Positions 1 to 6,588 of a DNA stretch of 30,810 nucleotides are shown here, piece by piece (the stretch's first letter is position 1; each line of letters begins with the position of its first letter). A model generated the notes under the pieces. The model worked only from the letters and a program-made list of their open reading frames with translations. It was not told the DNA's origin and made no database searches. The DNA lies in assembly GCA_017470325.1 (NCBI GenBank), contig JAFUES010000024.1:1-30810 (forward strand), read 5' to 3'. Both the position numbers and the translations under genes were made by a program. Origin of the DNA: Oscillospiraceae bacterium. Its GTDB lineage: Bacteria > Bacillota_A > Clostridia > Oscillospirales > Oscillospiraceae.

Positions 1-4
1 CATC

Positions 5-901
5 ATGCAAGCCAGTCCCTGGGGGGATTCGGGTATAGAGGATAGCAAAGCAGTTTTTCAAGCTGCGGGAAACGCCCTCCGCATCATACCAGAAGGCTGG
101 GACAACCAGCAGAACCTTGTGGACTGGCGGGATGTGGATTACATTTGGGACATGAAAGCCACGCGGCCCTTTACAAGAGCGCTTCACAAGCTGTTTGCCA
201 CAGACGATGAAAAAACCGCTTTTGAGACGCTGAGCAAAGCGATTGGAGGCCGTTTCGCGTTTATATCCTACTTCTTCTTCCTGAAGAACCCGGAGCGATA
301 CGCAGTCATGCGGCCGCAATGGTTTGCAAAGCAGCTGCTCAAGCTCGGTGCGCCGACATCCTGTACCGACCGGTGTACTTGGGAAAACTATCAGCTGTAC
401 ATGGCGATACTGCGGGAAGTCCGGGATTTCCTGCAGGAAAGAATCTCTGAGACGATTACCTTGATCGACGCGCACTCGTTTGTCTTTTCATTGTACCTCG
501 TAGACGAATACAAGATCGCCGTTAGGGAAGAGGGCGACGTCGAGACGAACGATCTGGAAACCCGCGTTATTGTGGCTGGTACAGAAGGAAAACGCATCGC
601 TTATTACACAACCAAATACGAGCGCAAGCCGCAATACCGAAAGGAAGCCATTCGCATTCATGGCTGCAGGTGTGCCGTCTGTGGCTTTGACTTTGAAAAG
701 ACATATGGCGACCTTGGCAAGGGCTTCATAGAGGTACATCATATCGTGCCTCTGTACAGTCTGGAAGAAGAGACTGTGCCAAATCCAGCGACTGATATGG
801 TATGTCTGTGCCCGAATTGCCACAGGATGATTCATCGAAAGAAAGATGGAATCATGACCGTTGAAGAATTGAAGCGTGTTGTTGAAAGCAGGAACCATTG
901 A
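5..901 (+). CDS. HNH endonuclease domain protein
   Basis: The last ~80 residues form an HNH nuclease domain of the McrA-like type: a CxxC pair (CAVC), then EVHHIVPL, then NPATDMVCLCPNCHRMIH with a second CxxC and the final catalytic His. Such domains bind Zn on four Cys and cut DNA with the His-rich beta-beta-alpha-metal core. The first ~200 residues are not recognised; they contain an aromatic-rich helical stretch and could be a substrate-recognition domain. The frame is open to the window edge, so the protein may start upstream of the ATG at 5, which has no visible ribosome-binding site. Its stop overlaps the next start (TGATG), so it heads a coupled five-gene operon. A restriction or defence role is inference from the domain. 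Confidence 0.75.
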   Translation: MQASPWGDSGIEDSKAVFQAAGNALRIIPEGWDNQQNLVDWRDVDYIWDMKATRPFTRALHKLFATDDEKTAFETLSKAIGGRFAFISYFFFLKNPERYAVMRPQWFAKQLLKLGAPTSCTDRCTWENYQLYMAILREVRDFLQERISETITLIDAHSFVFSLYLVDEYKIAVREEGDVETNDLETRVIVAGTEGKRIAYYTTKYERKPQYRKEAIRIHGCRCAVCGFDFEKTYGDLGKGFIEVHHIVPLYSLEEETVPNPATDMVCLCPNCHRMIHRKKDGIMTVEELKRVVESRNH

Positions 902-1359
902 TGCGCCACTATCTTTGTGAATGTATGGCATGCCATACCCGGCAACAATACGCCTTTGATGAACCGTATCCAGACATCGGCGAATCGTTCCTCCGGCAAT
1001 GTAATCAATGCGGCGGGATAACACCGCACACACGCGTTCTCACCAGAAAAGCAATGGCAGAACTGCGGGCAGCGGAAGAGGAAGCCACCCTGCGTCAAGA
1101 AATTGTCGAAAAGTGTGAACGGATGGGTTTTGCGTGTCGTTTCGTTTACGAGTCTGTGGTCGTCTCAACGCCTGTTTCATCCTGGCAGTTTGATTACCAC
1201 AGGCGTTTGAAAACCCTTCGCCATGAGAGTACCGTCAAGGTGAATTTCAAAACGGGCGATCCTGCCTTCACCCATGAGCAATTCCGCGACAGGAAAATGA
1301 GCAACGATGAGGTGATTGATTACATCGCCGCGCACGATGCTTGGAGGGCAAAACAGTGA
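901..1359 (+). CDS. Zinc-ribbon protein of unknown function
   Basis: A 152-residue protein. The N-terminus has a zinc-ribbon pattern: C8-x2-C11 and C34-x2-C37, with an extra C6. The C-terminal ~90 residues form an unrecognised, probably alpha/beta domain. I use the ATG at 901, which overlaps the TGA of the HNH gene; a TTG at 898 is also in frame. Its own TGA overlaps the GTG of the sirtuin gene, so translation of all three is likely coupled. No specific function can be assigned. Zinc ribbons of this kind often bind nucleic acid or protein partners. Confidence 0.75.
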   Translation: MRHYLCECMACHTRQQYAFDEPYPDIGESFLRQCNQCGGITPHTRVLTRKAMAELRAAEEEATLRQEIVEKCERMGFACRFVYESVVVSTPVSSWQFDYHRRLKTLRHESTVKVNFKTGDPAFTHEQFRDRKMSNDEVIDYIAAHDAWRAKQ

Positions 1360-2141
1360 AGCACCCATTTAACCGCATGACGGAAGAAGAGAAGCTCTCC
1401 GCCTTCCGGGTAATGCTCCGAAACGCCGCCTCCGCAGTTTTCCTCGGCGGGGCGGGTGTCTCCACGGAGAGCGGCATCCCGGACTTTCGCAGCAAGGATG
1501 GACTGTATCATAAAACAGAAAAGCGTTTCGCCCGCTATCAGCCGGAATACCTTTTGAGCTACGAATGCCTGCGCAACGAGCCAGACGTGTTCTTTGACTA
1601 CTACCGCAGTCATCTGGACGCACGCTCCGTGGAGCCAAACGCAGCCCATCGCGTCCTGGCACAGTGGGAGAAGGACGGCAAACTGGCCGGTGTGATCACA
1701 CAGAACATCGACGGACTTCACCAGAAGGCCGGAAGCGTCAACGTCCAGGAGATTCACGGGACGACGTGGCGCAACCACTGTACCATCTGCAACGCTGCTT
1801 ATGGCGTGGACTTCATCTTTGACAGCACCGGCAAGCCCCGCTGCCCGAAGTGCGGCGGCATGGTGCGGCCGGACGTGACCCTCTACGGTGAATTCCTTCC
1901 GAAGGAAGCGCATGACAAGGCACGGAAGATGATCCGCGACGCCGACCTGTTGATCATCGGAGGGACGTCCCTTCAGGTCGGCTCAGCGGCGGGGCTGGCA
2001 AGGCAGTTCGGCGGCGATCGCCTTGTGATCATCAATAAGAGCAAAACGCTCATGGACGGCGAGGCCGACCTCGTCTTCCATGACAGCATCGGAAAAGTGT
2101 TGACGGAAGCTGATGGAGGCAAAATCCATGAATCAAACTGA
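1356..2141 (+). CDS. NAD-dependent protein deacylase, Sir2 family
   Basis: A canonical sirtuin of 261 residues that removes acyl groups from lysines using NAD+. Visible motifs in order: the NAD-binding [15 protein letters not shown] (about 32-46), TQNIDGLH (115-122), catalytic His134 in EIHG, four Zn ligands C142/C145 and C163/C166, and the GTSLQV nucleotide-binding strand. I choose the GTG at 1356 because GGAGGG lies 7 bases upstream and the codon overlaps the previous TGA; a TTG at 1341 would lie upstream of that site. It has the complete deacylase core, unlike the Zn-less SIR2 domains of many phage-defence proteins. Its place in an operon with an HNH nuclease at a probable island end is unusual for a housekeeping cobB. 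Confidence 0.93.
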   Translation: MKHPFNRMTEEEKLSAFRVMLRNAASAVFLGGAGVSTESGIPDFRSKDGLYHKTEKRFARYQPEYLLSYECLRNEPDVFFDYYRSHLDARSVEPNAAHRVLAQWEKDGKLAGVITQNIDGLHQKAGSVNVQEIHGTTWRNHCTICNAAYGVDFIFDSTGKPRCPKCGGMVRPDVTLYGEFLPKEAHDKARKMIRDADLLIIGGTSLQVGSAAGLARQFGGDRLVIINKSKTLMDGEADLVFHDSIGKVLTEADGGKIHESN

Positions 2142-2547
2142 CTTTTATGCGCGCCTCGACGCCTTAATGGATTCGGAAACCACCTTTGACCTGATTCCAC
2201 CACTGGTTGTTCAGGCTCGCGCTGATGGCTTATCCATCCTCATCGCTTTCGAGACGAACGAGAAAGGTGAATCGGTCGCGGCGTATGGCATGCTTCAGGG
2301 CAAGATGTTTCTCCTCTGCGCTCCGAAGTGGGACGCAATAGGATACGAAGCCTACACACTGGCGGAAACGGAAATGGATCACCTCTTTCGCGACCTAAAA
2401 GCAGACGGATATGGCGGCATCGCTTTCCAAAGGAACGGAACCGTCTATGGAATCGAATGGAGCGATTTTGAGCAGCCGAAGCCAGGACCCAACGACCCCT
2501 GCCCGTGCGGCAGCGGAAAGAAATACAAGAAGTGCTGTGGGAGGTAA
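2128..2547 (+). CDS. SEC-C motif protein
   Basis: A 139-residue protein ending in a SEC-C zinc-binding tail, [21 protein letters not shown] (119-139), as at the C-terminus of SecA, where it binds Zn and contacts SecB or ribosomes. The N-terminal ~115 residues are an unrecognised alpha/beta domain. Of two in-frame ATGs (2113 and 2128) the second is preferred because GGAGG at 2115-2119 sits 8 bases before it. It overlaps the end of the sirtuin gene by 14 bases. SEC-C tails are found on many unrelated proteins, so the motif does not by itself give a function. Confidence 0.85.
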   Translation: MNQTDFYARLDALMDSETTFDLIPPLVVQARADGLSILIAFETNEKGESVAAYGMLQGKMFLLCAPKWDAIGYEAYTLAETEMDHLFRDLKADGYGGIAFQRNGTVYGIEWSDFEQPKPGPNDPCPCGSGKKYKKCCGR

Positions 2548-2552
2548 TATAT

Positions 2553-2798
2553 ATGTCCGAATCCTTCAATCCTCGTCTTCAAAAGCTGATCTTTGAGGTT
2601 GTCGAAAATCAGATCAGAGACAACAATCCTCCTGAGACAAAAACAACCTGGGATCGACTCAAAGCCGCAGGGTACGCCGATCTTCAGATAAAAAAGAAGA
2701 TTGGCGGTGTGGTTGCCGAACATCTATATTACGTTATGAAGGACAAGGTTCCAATGGATATGGAAAAATATATACGGGATCTGAAAGGATTGAGGTAA
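2553..2798 (+). CDS. Conserved small protein, function unknown
   Basis: An 81-residue charged protein, mostly helical by inspection, with no signal peptide or Cys cluster. The ATG at 2553 follows GGGAGGT by about 8 bases and starts 5 bases after the SEC-C stop. Translation further upstream in this frame would run through the SEC-C gene. It is the last gene of the HNH-sirtuin operon. I do not recognise the family. The segment from about residue 25 (TTWDRLKAAGYAD) to the end looks like a compact helical domain. Confidence 0.7.
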   Translation: MSESFNPRLQKLIFEVVENQIRDNNPPETKTTWDRLKAAGYADLQIKKKIGGVVAEHLYYVMKDKVPMDMEKYIRDLKGLR

Positions 2799-2838
2799 CC
2801 CCCAGAGCAACACCCGCGTAAATCGGGATAAAAAGCAC

Positions 2839-2860
2839 TCATGACACAAATCATGACACA
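2839..2860 (+). repeat. Paired 10-bp direct repeats, candidate integrase arm sites
   Basis: TCATGACACA occurs at 2839-2848 and again at 2851-2860, separated by AA. Short tandem TGACACA-type repeats beside a tRNA-derived attachment core are typical of arm-type binding sites for tyrosine integrases. No integrase gene is visible in the window, so the role is inferred. Confidence 0.45.
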
Positions 2861-2909
2861 GGCATTATAAAATGGCCTATTTGCAAGGGGTTTGTGCTCT
2901 ACCGAATAC

Positions 2910-2934
2910 GGTTCAAGTCCTGTTTCCCGCACCA
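2910..2934 (+). other. tRNA 3'-end remnant, probable attachment site (attR)
   Basis: A 25-bp stretch reads like the 3' end of a tRNA: T-loop TTCAAGT with flanking GG/CC, the 3' T-stem strand, a seven-base acceptor strand TTCCCGC, discriminator A and CCA. The bases upstream do not complete the T-stem, acceptor or other arms, so it is not a tRNA gene. A complete 3' end with an unrelated 5' side is what site-specific integration into a tRNA leaves at the distal end of an element. The isotype cannot be determined. Confidence 0.5.
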
Positions 2935-2957
2935 TCAGCACTGACAACAGGTGCTGC

Positions 2958-2995
2958 AAGCGAGCTCATCAGAAATGATGGGTTCGCTTTTCTTT
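2958..2995 (+). terminator. Strong intrinsic terminator
   Basis: A 14-bp stem (2958-2971 with 2976-2989, including G-U pairs) closes on a GAAA tetraloop and runs into TTTTCTTT. It lies 23 bases after the tRNA-like CCA, where a tRNA gene's own terminator would be expected, and would also end the HNH-sirtuin operon. Confidence 0.9.
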
Positions 2996-3001
2996 ATGCA
3001 A

Positions 3002-3184
3002 AACCCGGCCCTTTGCCGCCCTTATCCCCCGTATTCCGCAGGAATACACGGTTGGGCCTGCATCATGGGCCGGGTTCGTTTGTAAATTGTACGGATCAGC
3101 CACGCCGGGATTTCAATTCCCGTGGATTTTTCCGGATTTGCCGTGTACCGCGTGTACGGCGTGTAATCCGTGTAATTCGTGTAC
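3002..3184. repeat. Structured direct repeat, copy R1
   Basis: A 183-bp element repeated at 5130-5293. It holds an outer inverted repeat (AACCCGGCCC at 3002-3011 with GGGCCGGGTT at 3067-3076), an inner hairpin (GTATTCC-GCA-GGAATAC), a second hairpin around CCACG...CGTGG near 3100-3124, and a tail of 9-bp units beginning GTGTA (3143-3184, four units plus six bases). It carries no convincing coding sequence. It sits directly upstream of the arsR control region. Confidence 0.85.
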
Positions 3185-3196
3185 TAATAGCAGAAT

Positions 3197-3212
3197 ATAG
3201 AAGTTTTTCTAT
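3197..3212. promoter_or_regulatory. Upstream ArsR-type operator
   Basis: The palindrome ATAGAA-GTTT-TTCTAT lies just upstream of the -35 box of the arsR promoter. The same arms with a 4-base spacer recur at 3258-3273, about 61 bp away (close to six helical turns), so the two probably bind the same regulator on one DNA face. Confidence 0.7.
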
Positions 3213-3220
3213 TTTTCCTA

Positions 3221-3249
3221 TTGACAAAAGCTCAGCCACTACATATAAT
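3221..3249 (+). promoter_or_regulatory. Consensus sigma-A promoter of the arsR cassette
   Basis: TTGACA (3221-3226), a 17-bp spacer and TATAAT (3244-3249) match the vegetative consensus at all twelve positions. Such a strong promoter fits an operon held off by a repressor. It is flanked by two identical-arm palindromes. Confidence 0.92.
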
Positions 3250-3257
3250 ATAGACAC

Positions 3258-3273
3258 ATAGAATAAATTCTAT
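3258..3273. promoter_or_regulatory. Downstream ArsR-type operator
   Basis: The palindrome ATAGAATAAATTCTAT (7-bp arms, 2-bp centre) starts 8 bases after the -10 box and covers the predicted transcription start. It matches the arms of the site at 3197-3212. Its position would block RNA polymerase, as expected for ArsR autoregulation. Confidence 0.8.
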
Positions 3274-3290
3274 TGATCGGAGGTGGAATC

Positions 3291-3599
3291 ATGGAGCAGG
3301 TTTACACCGATACTGCAAAGGTGCTTAAGGCCATTTCCGACCCTAAGCGGCTCAAAATTGTGGATATGCTATCCTGTGGCGAACTGTGTGCCTGCAAGAT
3401 CCTTGAAGCCTTTCATATCACACAGCCGACACTTTCCCATGATATGCGGGTATTGATCGAAGCCGGGGTTGTCATTGATCGGCGGGATGGGAAGAATATA
3501 TACTATTCACTGAACGCCGACAGGTTGTCCGCATTCCATGAGACCCTTAAACATATCTTTGAAGAAAAAGCAGACTGCATCTGCTATCGCAAGGAGTAA
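3291..3599 (+). CDS. arsR: ArsR/SmtB-family metalloregulator
   Basis: A 102-residue winged-helix repressor. The segment GELCACKILEAF carries C33 and C35, matching the ELCVC arsenite-binding motif of classical ArsR, with a further C29 nearby. The recognition helix follows (TQPTLSHDMRVL) and then the wing (DRRDGKNIYYSL). A second Cys pair, C96 and C98, lies near the C-terminus. ArsR proteins leave DNA when As(III) or a similar soft metal bridges these thiols. The ATG at 3291 follows GGAGGTGG; an earlier in-frame start lacks a site. Paired palindromes at its promoter indicate autorepression. The exact inducer (arsenite, organoarsenical, antimony or another) is not shown by sequence. Confidence 0.93.
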   Translation: MEQVYTDTAKVLKAISDPKRLKIVDMLSCGELCACKILEAFHITQPTLSHDMRVLIEAGVVIDRRDGKNIYYSLNADRLSAFHETLKHIFEEKADCICYRKE

Positions 3600-3620
3600 A
3601 GATCGACTCGGAGGAATCAC

Positions 3621-3646
3621 ACCGATGTTGACGGCATCGGTTTTTC
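3621..3646 (+). terminator. Intra-operon hairpin with U-tract
   Basis: ACCGATG (3621-3627) pairs perfectly with CATCGGT (3635-3641) across a 7-base loop and is followed by TTTTTC. It lies between arsR and the permease and contains the start codon of the small ORF at 3625. It could reduce permease expression relative to arsR or respond to translation of that ORF. Confidence 0.7.
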
Positions 3647-3702
3647 TCAGGACAACATATCGAATAATTGCAATATATCAATATTATGGAGGCGTCAAAT
3701 GA
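3625..3702 (+). CDS. Candidate 25-residue leader peptide
   Basis: ATG at 3625 is preceded by GGAGG (3610-3614) with a 10-base gap. The 25-codon frame runs to a TGA at 3700-3702 that overlaps the permease ATG (ATGA), giving a layout for translational coupling. The peptide has a hydrophobic start and a Tyr/Ile-rich middle (IIAIYQYYGG) and no Cys. Its start codon lies inside the hairpin at 3621-3641. No family is recognised, and coding is inferred from the ribosome site, length and overlap. Confidence 0.45.
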   Translation: MLTASVFLRTTYRIIAIYQYYGGVK

Positions 3703-4700
3703 GTATTGGGACTATTATTCAGGATGAAGTATTGGGCATGAAATGGCTGAACAGGCTGATCGGGACGCTGCTCTCTTTCCTGGGGTTGAATGCGGACAGT
3801 CGAATCGGAGCGAGTGTTCAATTCTTTCTCTACGATACCATCAAGATCATGGTGCTGCTGGGATTCCTGATCCTTGTGATCTCTTACATCCAGAGCTACT
3901 TTCCCCCGGAGCGCAGCCGAAGGATTCTTGGACGTTTCCACGGCATCGGCGCAAATATCGTCGGCGCGCTGCTGGGTACGGTAACGCCATTTTGCTCCTG
4001 CTCGTCCATTCCGCTGTTCATTGGGTTTACCAGCGCGGGACTTCCGCTGGGCGTGACGTTCTCCTTCCTGATCTCCTCCCCGATGGTCGATCTCGGCTCG
4101 CTGGTGCTGCTCATGAGCATCTTCGGGTGGAAGGTCGCCGTGGTGTATGTGGTGCTGGGATTGATTGTCGCGGTGATCGGCGGCAGCCTGATCGAACGCC
4201 TGCACCTTGAAGATCAGGTGGAGGACTACATTCGCAACGGCCATGCGCTGGATGTGCCGCAGAATGAATTGCTGTTCAAAGATCGTCTGAAATACGCCTG
4301 GGAGCAGGTCGTGTCCACCGCAAGGAAGGTCTTTCCGTATGTGCTGGCTGGCGTGGGAATCGGTGCGGTCATTCACAACTGGATTCCCGAAGCATGGGTT
4401 GTTGCGGCGCTGGGCGGCAATAATCCGTTCGGTGTCCTGATTGCCACCATTGTCGGCGTGCCAATGTACGCAGACATCTTCGGCACGATTCCCATTGCCG
4501 AGGCGCTGCTGGCCAAGGGCGCGTTGCTGGGCGTTGTGCTATCCTTCATGATGGCGGTCACGACGCTCTCGCTGCCCAGCCTGATCATGTTGCGCAAAGC
4601 CGTGAAACCGAAGCTGCTGGGTATTTTTATAGCCATATGCGCTGCTGGAATCGTTATCGTGGGCTATATGTTCAATATCATTCAGCGTTGGATCATCTGA
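3699..4700 (+). CDS. ArsP-type permease (DUF318 family)
   Basis: A 333-residue polytopic membrane protein with about eight hydrophobic segments in two halves separated by a charged cytoplasmic loop (about 165-205). The signature TPFCSCSSIPLFIGF near residue 100 is the Cys-containing motif of the ArsP/permease family, whose characterised members export trivalent organoarsenicals. A second conserved re-entrant segment, VGVPMYADIFGTIPIAEALL, lies near 250. GGAGG at 3688-3692 sets the ATG at 3699. Genes for ArsR and a Cys-rich thioredoxin-fold protein on either side support a metalloid or thiol-reactive substrate. The substrate itself is not proven by sequence. Confidence 0.85.
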   Translation: MSIGTIIQDEVLGMKWLNRLIGTLLSFLGLNADSRIGASVQFFLYDTIKIMVLLGFLILVISYIQSYFPPERSRRILGRFHGIGANIVGALLGTVTPFCSCSSIPLFIGFTSAGLPLGVTFSFLISSPMVDLGSLVLLMSIFGWKVAVVYVVLGLIVAVIGGSLIERLHLEDQVEDYIRNGHALDVPQNELLFKDRLKYAWEQVVSTARKVFPYVLAGVGIGAVIHNWIPEAWVVAALGGNNPFGVLIATIVGVPMYADIFGTIPIAEALLAKGALLGVVLSFMMAVTTLSLPSLIMLRKAVKPKLLGIFIAICAAGIVIVGYMFNIIQRWII

Positions 4701-4727
4701 CGCAGGAATATAAAGGAGGCAATCATC

Positions 4728-5111
4728 ATGTTCGGAATTGGTAAGAAGAAGGAAGAAACCCAGGCAACCAACTGCTGCTGCAATCAGCCTGATAAAGGCA
4801 ATGCACAGTGCGGCTGCAACATGGCAGATCAGGCAGATTGCGGGTGCGCTGCAAATGTCGGGAACACCGTGAAGATACTGGGTTCCGGCTGCAAGAACTG
4901 TCACACCCTGCTGGAGAATACACAGGCAGCGGTAAAGGCAATGGGCAAATCCGATTCAATCAGGATCGAGTATATCACAGACATGCCCACTGTCATGAGC
5001 TATGGCGTCATGAGTATGCCCGCTCTTGTCCTGAACGAGAAGGTCGTATCGATGGGTAAGGTTTTAAAGCCTTCCGAGGTACAGAGAATTCTGGAAAACT
5101 CAGGGTGCTAA
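4728..5111 (+). CDS. Thioredoxin-fold protein with Cys-rich N-terminus
   Basis: A 127-residue protein. Residues ~48-127 match the small thioredoxin-like redox-active disulfide family: VKILGSGCKNC with a C55-x2-C58 active site, then a cis-Pro region (SMPALVLNEKVV). The first 45 residues are an extra segment with three Cys groups: C16-C17-C18, C28-x-C30 and C38-x-C40. There is no signal peptide. AAAGGAGGC sets the ATG, 27 bases after the permease stop. Products of this type commonly accompany ArsP-like permeases. It may carry or reduce the thiol-bound substrate before export (inference). Confidence 0.88.
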   Translation: MFGIGKKKEETQATNCCCNQPDKGNAQCGCNMADQADCGCAANVGNTVKILGSGCKNCHTLLENTQAAVKAMGKSDSIRIEYITDMPTVMSYGVMSMPALVLNEKVVSMGKVLKPSEVQRILENSGC

Positions 5112-5129
5112 AAAGCAAGGCCATATATT

Positions 5130-5293
5130 AACCCGGTCCGTTGCCGCCCTTATCCCCCGTTTTCCGCAGGAATACACGGTTGGGCCTGCAACATGGGCCG
5201 GGTTCGTTTGTAAATCTTTCGGATCAGCCACGCCGGGATTCGATTCCCGTGGATTTTTTCGGATTTATCGTGTACGGCGTGTAATCCATGTAC
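5130..5293. repeat. Structured direct repeat, copy R2
   Basis: A 164-bp copy of the element at 3002-3184. By hand alignment it has about a dozen substitutions, one single-base indel, and two fewer 9-bp GTGTA units (5270-5293, two units plus six bases). The outer stem is kept although one base changed, because the change gives a G-U pair (AACCCGGTCC against GGGCCGGGTT). It begins 18 bases after the thioredoxin-fold gene stop and ends 11 bases before the convergent TIGR04076 gene. Confidence 0.85.
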
Positions 5294-5304
5294 AGATAGG
5301 ACTG

Positions 5305-5715
5305 TCAGCCAGTATAGGCATTTTTCGCCGAATTGGAAAAGTCCTGCTTTGCCAGCCATTCCCTTTCCTCATCATTCTCCGGAATGTCAATGCGCTCGAT
5401 CTTGAAGATGACCGGCCTCGTCCCATCATTGCAGCAAGCGATCATGATCCGGTCGTCATTTGTCCAACCCTTCATGATCGATCCGCCTTGCAGGGCAGTG
5501 TAGACATAGCGGCTGACGGCGTCCCATGCCTCACCGCAGAATTTGCCATCCATCAGGTGGTAAAAATCATCCTGCTGCGGTGTGCGCTTCAATATGAATT
5601 CGTCACCCACGTTGAAGAAGGGACAGGGGCCGGACTTGGGATCGGCCAGATACTTCTCCTGATAATCGGTAAAACACTTCTTTTCCAGAACGGTGATCTT
5701 ACATTCGTGCTGCAT
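5305..5715 (-). CDS. TIGR04076 family protein
   Basis: A 136-residue protein whose layout fits the TIGR04076 family: an N-terminal CKITVLEKK strand, GPCPFFNVGDEF, a middle FCGEAWDAVSRYVYTALQGG and the terminal CCNDGTRPVIFKIERI. Conserved Cys residues recur through the family, whose biochemical role is unknown. A purine-rich GGAGGAGG site precedes the ATG at 5715. It lies 62 bases downstream of the Crp/Fnr gene on the same strand and may be co-transcribed with it, which would link it to the redox regulon to the right. Confidence 0.8.
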   Translation of the reverse strand: MQHECKITVLEKKCFTDYQEKYLADPKSGPCPFFNVGDEFILKRTPQQDDFYHLMDGKFCGEAWDAVSRYVYTALQGGSIMKGWTNDDRIMIACCNDGTRPVIFKIERIDIPENDEEREWLAKQDFSNSAKNAYTG

Positions 5716-5777
5716 AACGGTACCTCCTCCATCGATCTATTCGTATGAATCATAAGGACATTCCTGTGGTAGCCCGG

Positions 5778-6452
5778 TTATTGACTCAACACCTCCTGCA
5801 ATACCTCCTCATCGTGGATCGTAATGACCGTTGACGAATAGGTAATAATTCCCTGTTGCTCCAGGCGCTTCAATTCTCTGTGAAGTGATGGCCGGGATAC
5901 ATTCATCAGCATGGCCCATTTGGATACTGATTCGGGAATAGGAATCGCGTTGTTCCCTGTCTGGCGCATTTGCGTCAAAAGCCAGAAAGCCGCCTTTTGT
6001 GCGATCCCACTGTAGGACAACAATTCAAGCCGCTGCTGCAGCATATATGTGGCCGAGGCGATCTCTGTCGTGAAATTCTCCAGAATACGGATATTCTTGT
6101 ACATCAGCGAGAGCAGATCTTCTTTTTGGAACATCAGAACCGTCACCGGCTCCAGCGCGACGACATCACAGGGGTATTTTTGTGAGCTCGAAAATGATGC
6201 CGCCGGGCCGATCATCGTTCCCGGCCCGCGAACGGATACATTGGCCTGGCTCCCGTTCGGGAATGATTTCTGCGCCTCCACGCGCCCTTCCAGTATAATA
6301 CCGATCCTGGATGCCTGATCCATCAGATGAAAAATGATCTCCCCTTTTTCGTAGCATTGGATGTGGTGTGTCGAAGATGCCAGGACGGCTCGGAGCTCGC
6401 TGGCAGGTATTCCATGAAACAATTTGCTTTTTTCAAGAACGGAGTAATCCAT
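5778..6452 (-). CDS. Crp/Fnr-family transcription regulator
   Basis: A 224-residue regulator. Residues ~10-115 form a cyclic-nucleotide-binding-like beta roll (EKGEIIFHLMDQASRIGIILEGRVEA), followed by a long dimerisation helix (~118-148). A helix-turn-helix is at ~175-203 with recognition helix SRPSLHRELKRLEQQG. It has only two Cys (33 and 95), so it lacks the four-Cys cluster of true Fnr, and no cAMP-contact Arg-Ser motif is evident. The signal could be haem, a redox change or another ligand. It faces the redox operon, where a perfect palindrome at the class II activator position is the likely target. Confidence 0.93.
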   Translation of the reverse strand: MDYSVLEKSKLFHGIPASELRAVLASSTHHIQCYEKGEIIFHLMDQASRIGIILEGRVEAQKSFPNGSQANVSVRGPGTMIGPAASFSSSQKYPCDVVALEPVTVLMFQKEDLLSLMYKNIRILENFTTEIASATYMLQQRLELLSYSGIAQKAAFWLLTQMRQTGNNAIPIPESVSKWAMLMNVSRPSLHRELKRLEQQGIITYSSTVITIHDEEVLQEVLSQ

Positions 6453-6483
6453 AATCCTCCCCCTTTTCCCGTTTCACAATTCT

Positions 6484-6492
6484 ATTATACCA
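6484..6492 (-). promoter_or_regulatory. Extended -10 promoter of the Crp/Fnr gene
   Basis: On the minus strand TGGTATAAT is a perfect -10 box with the TGn extension, about 32-40 bases upstream of the start codon at 6452. No good -35 box is present at 17 bp, which is usual for extended -10 promoters. Confidence 0.65.
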
Positions 6493-6530
6493 TGATTGTC
6501 GCCGTTCTCCCTATGGGAGCCCGGCGACCC

Positions 6531-6557
6531 GGCCAACCGCGCTTCGCGCCGGTTGCC
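6531..6557. repeat. GC-rich hairpin in the divergent intergenic region
   Basis: GGC-C-AACCGCGC, loop TTC, then GCG-C-CGGTTGCC folds into an 11-bp stem with single-base bulges. There is no U-tract on either strand. It lies between the divergent promoters of the Crp/Fnr gene and the redox operon; its function is unknown. Confidence 0.5.
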
Positions 6558-6588
6558 TAATCATTATAGCACAAAAAATCCAAAATCA

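Noticed and set aside
2872..3261. Plus-strand open frame across the tRNA remnant and repeat R1
   Set aside because: It runs through the terminator, the structured repeat and the arsR promoter, has no ribosome-binding site and no recognisable protein features.
3002..5293. Insertion sequence or composite transposon around the arsR cassette
   Set aside because: No transposase gene is present, the flanking repeats have no transposase coding capacity, and no target-site duplication could be seen.
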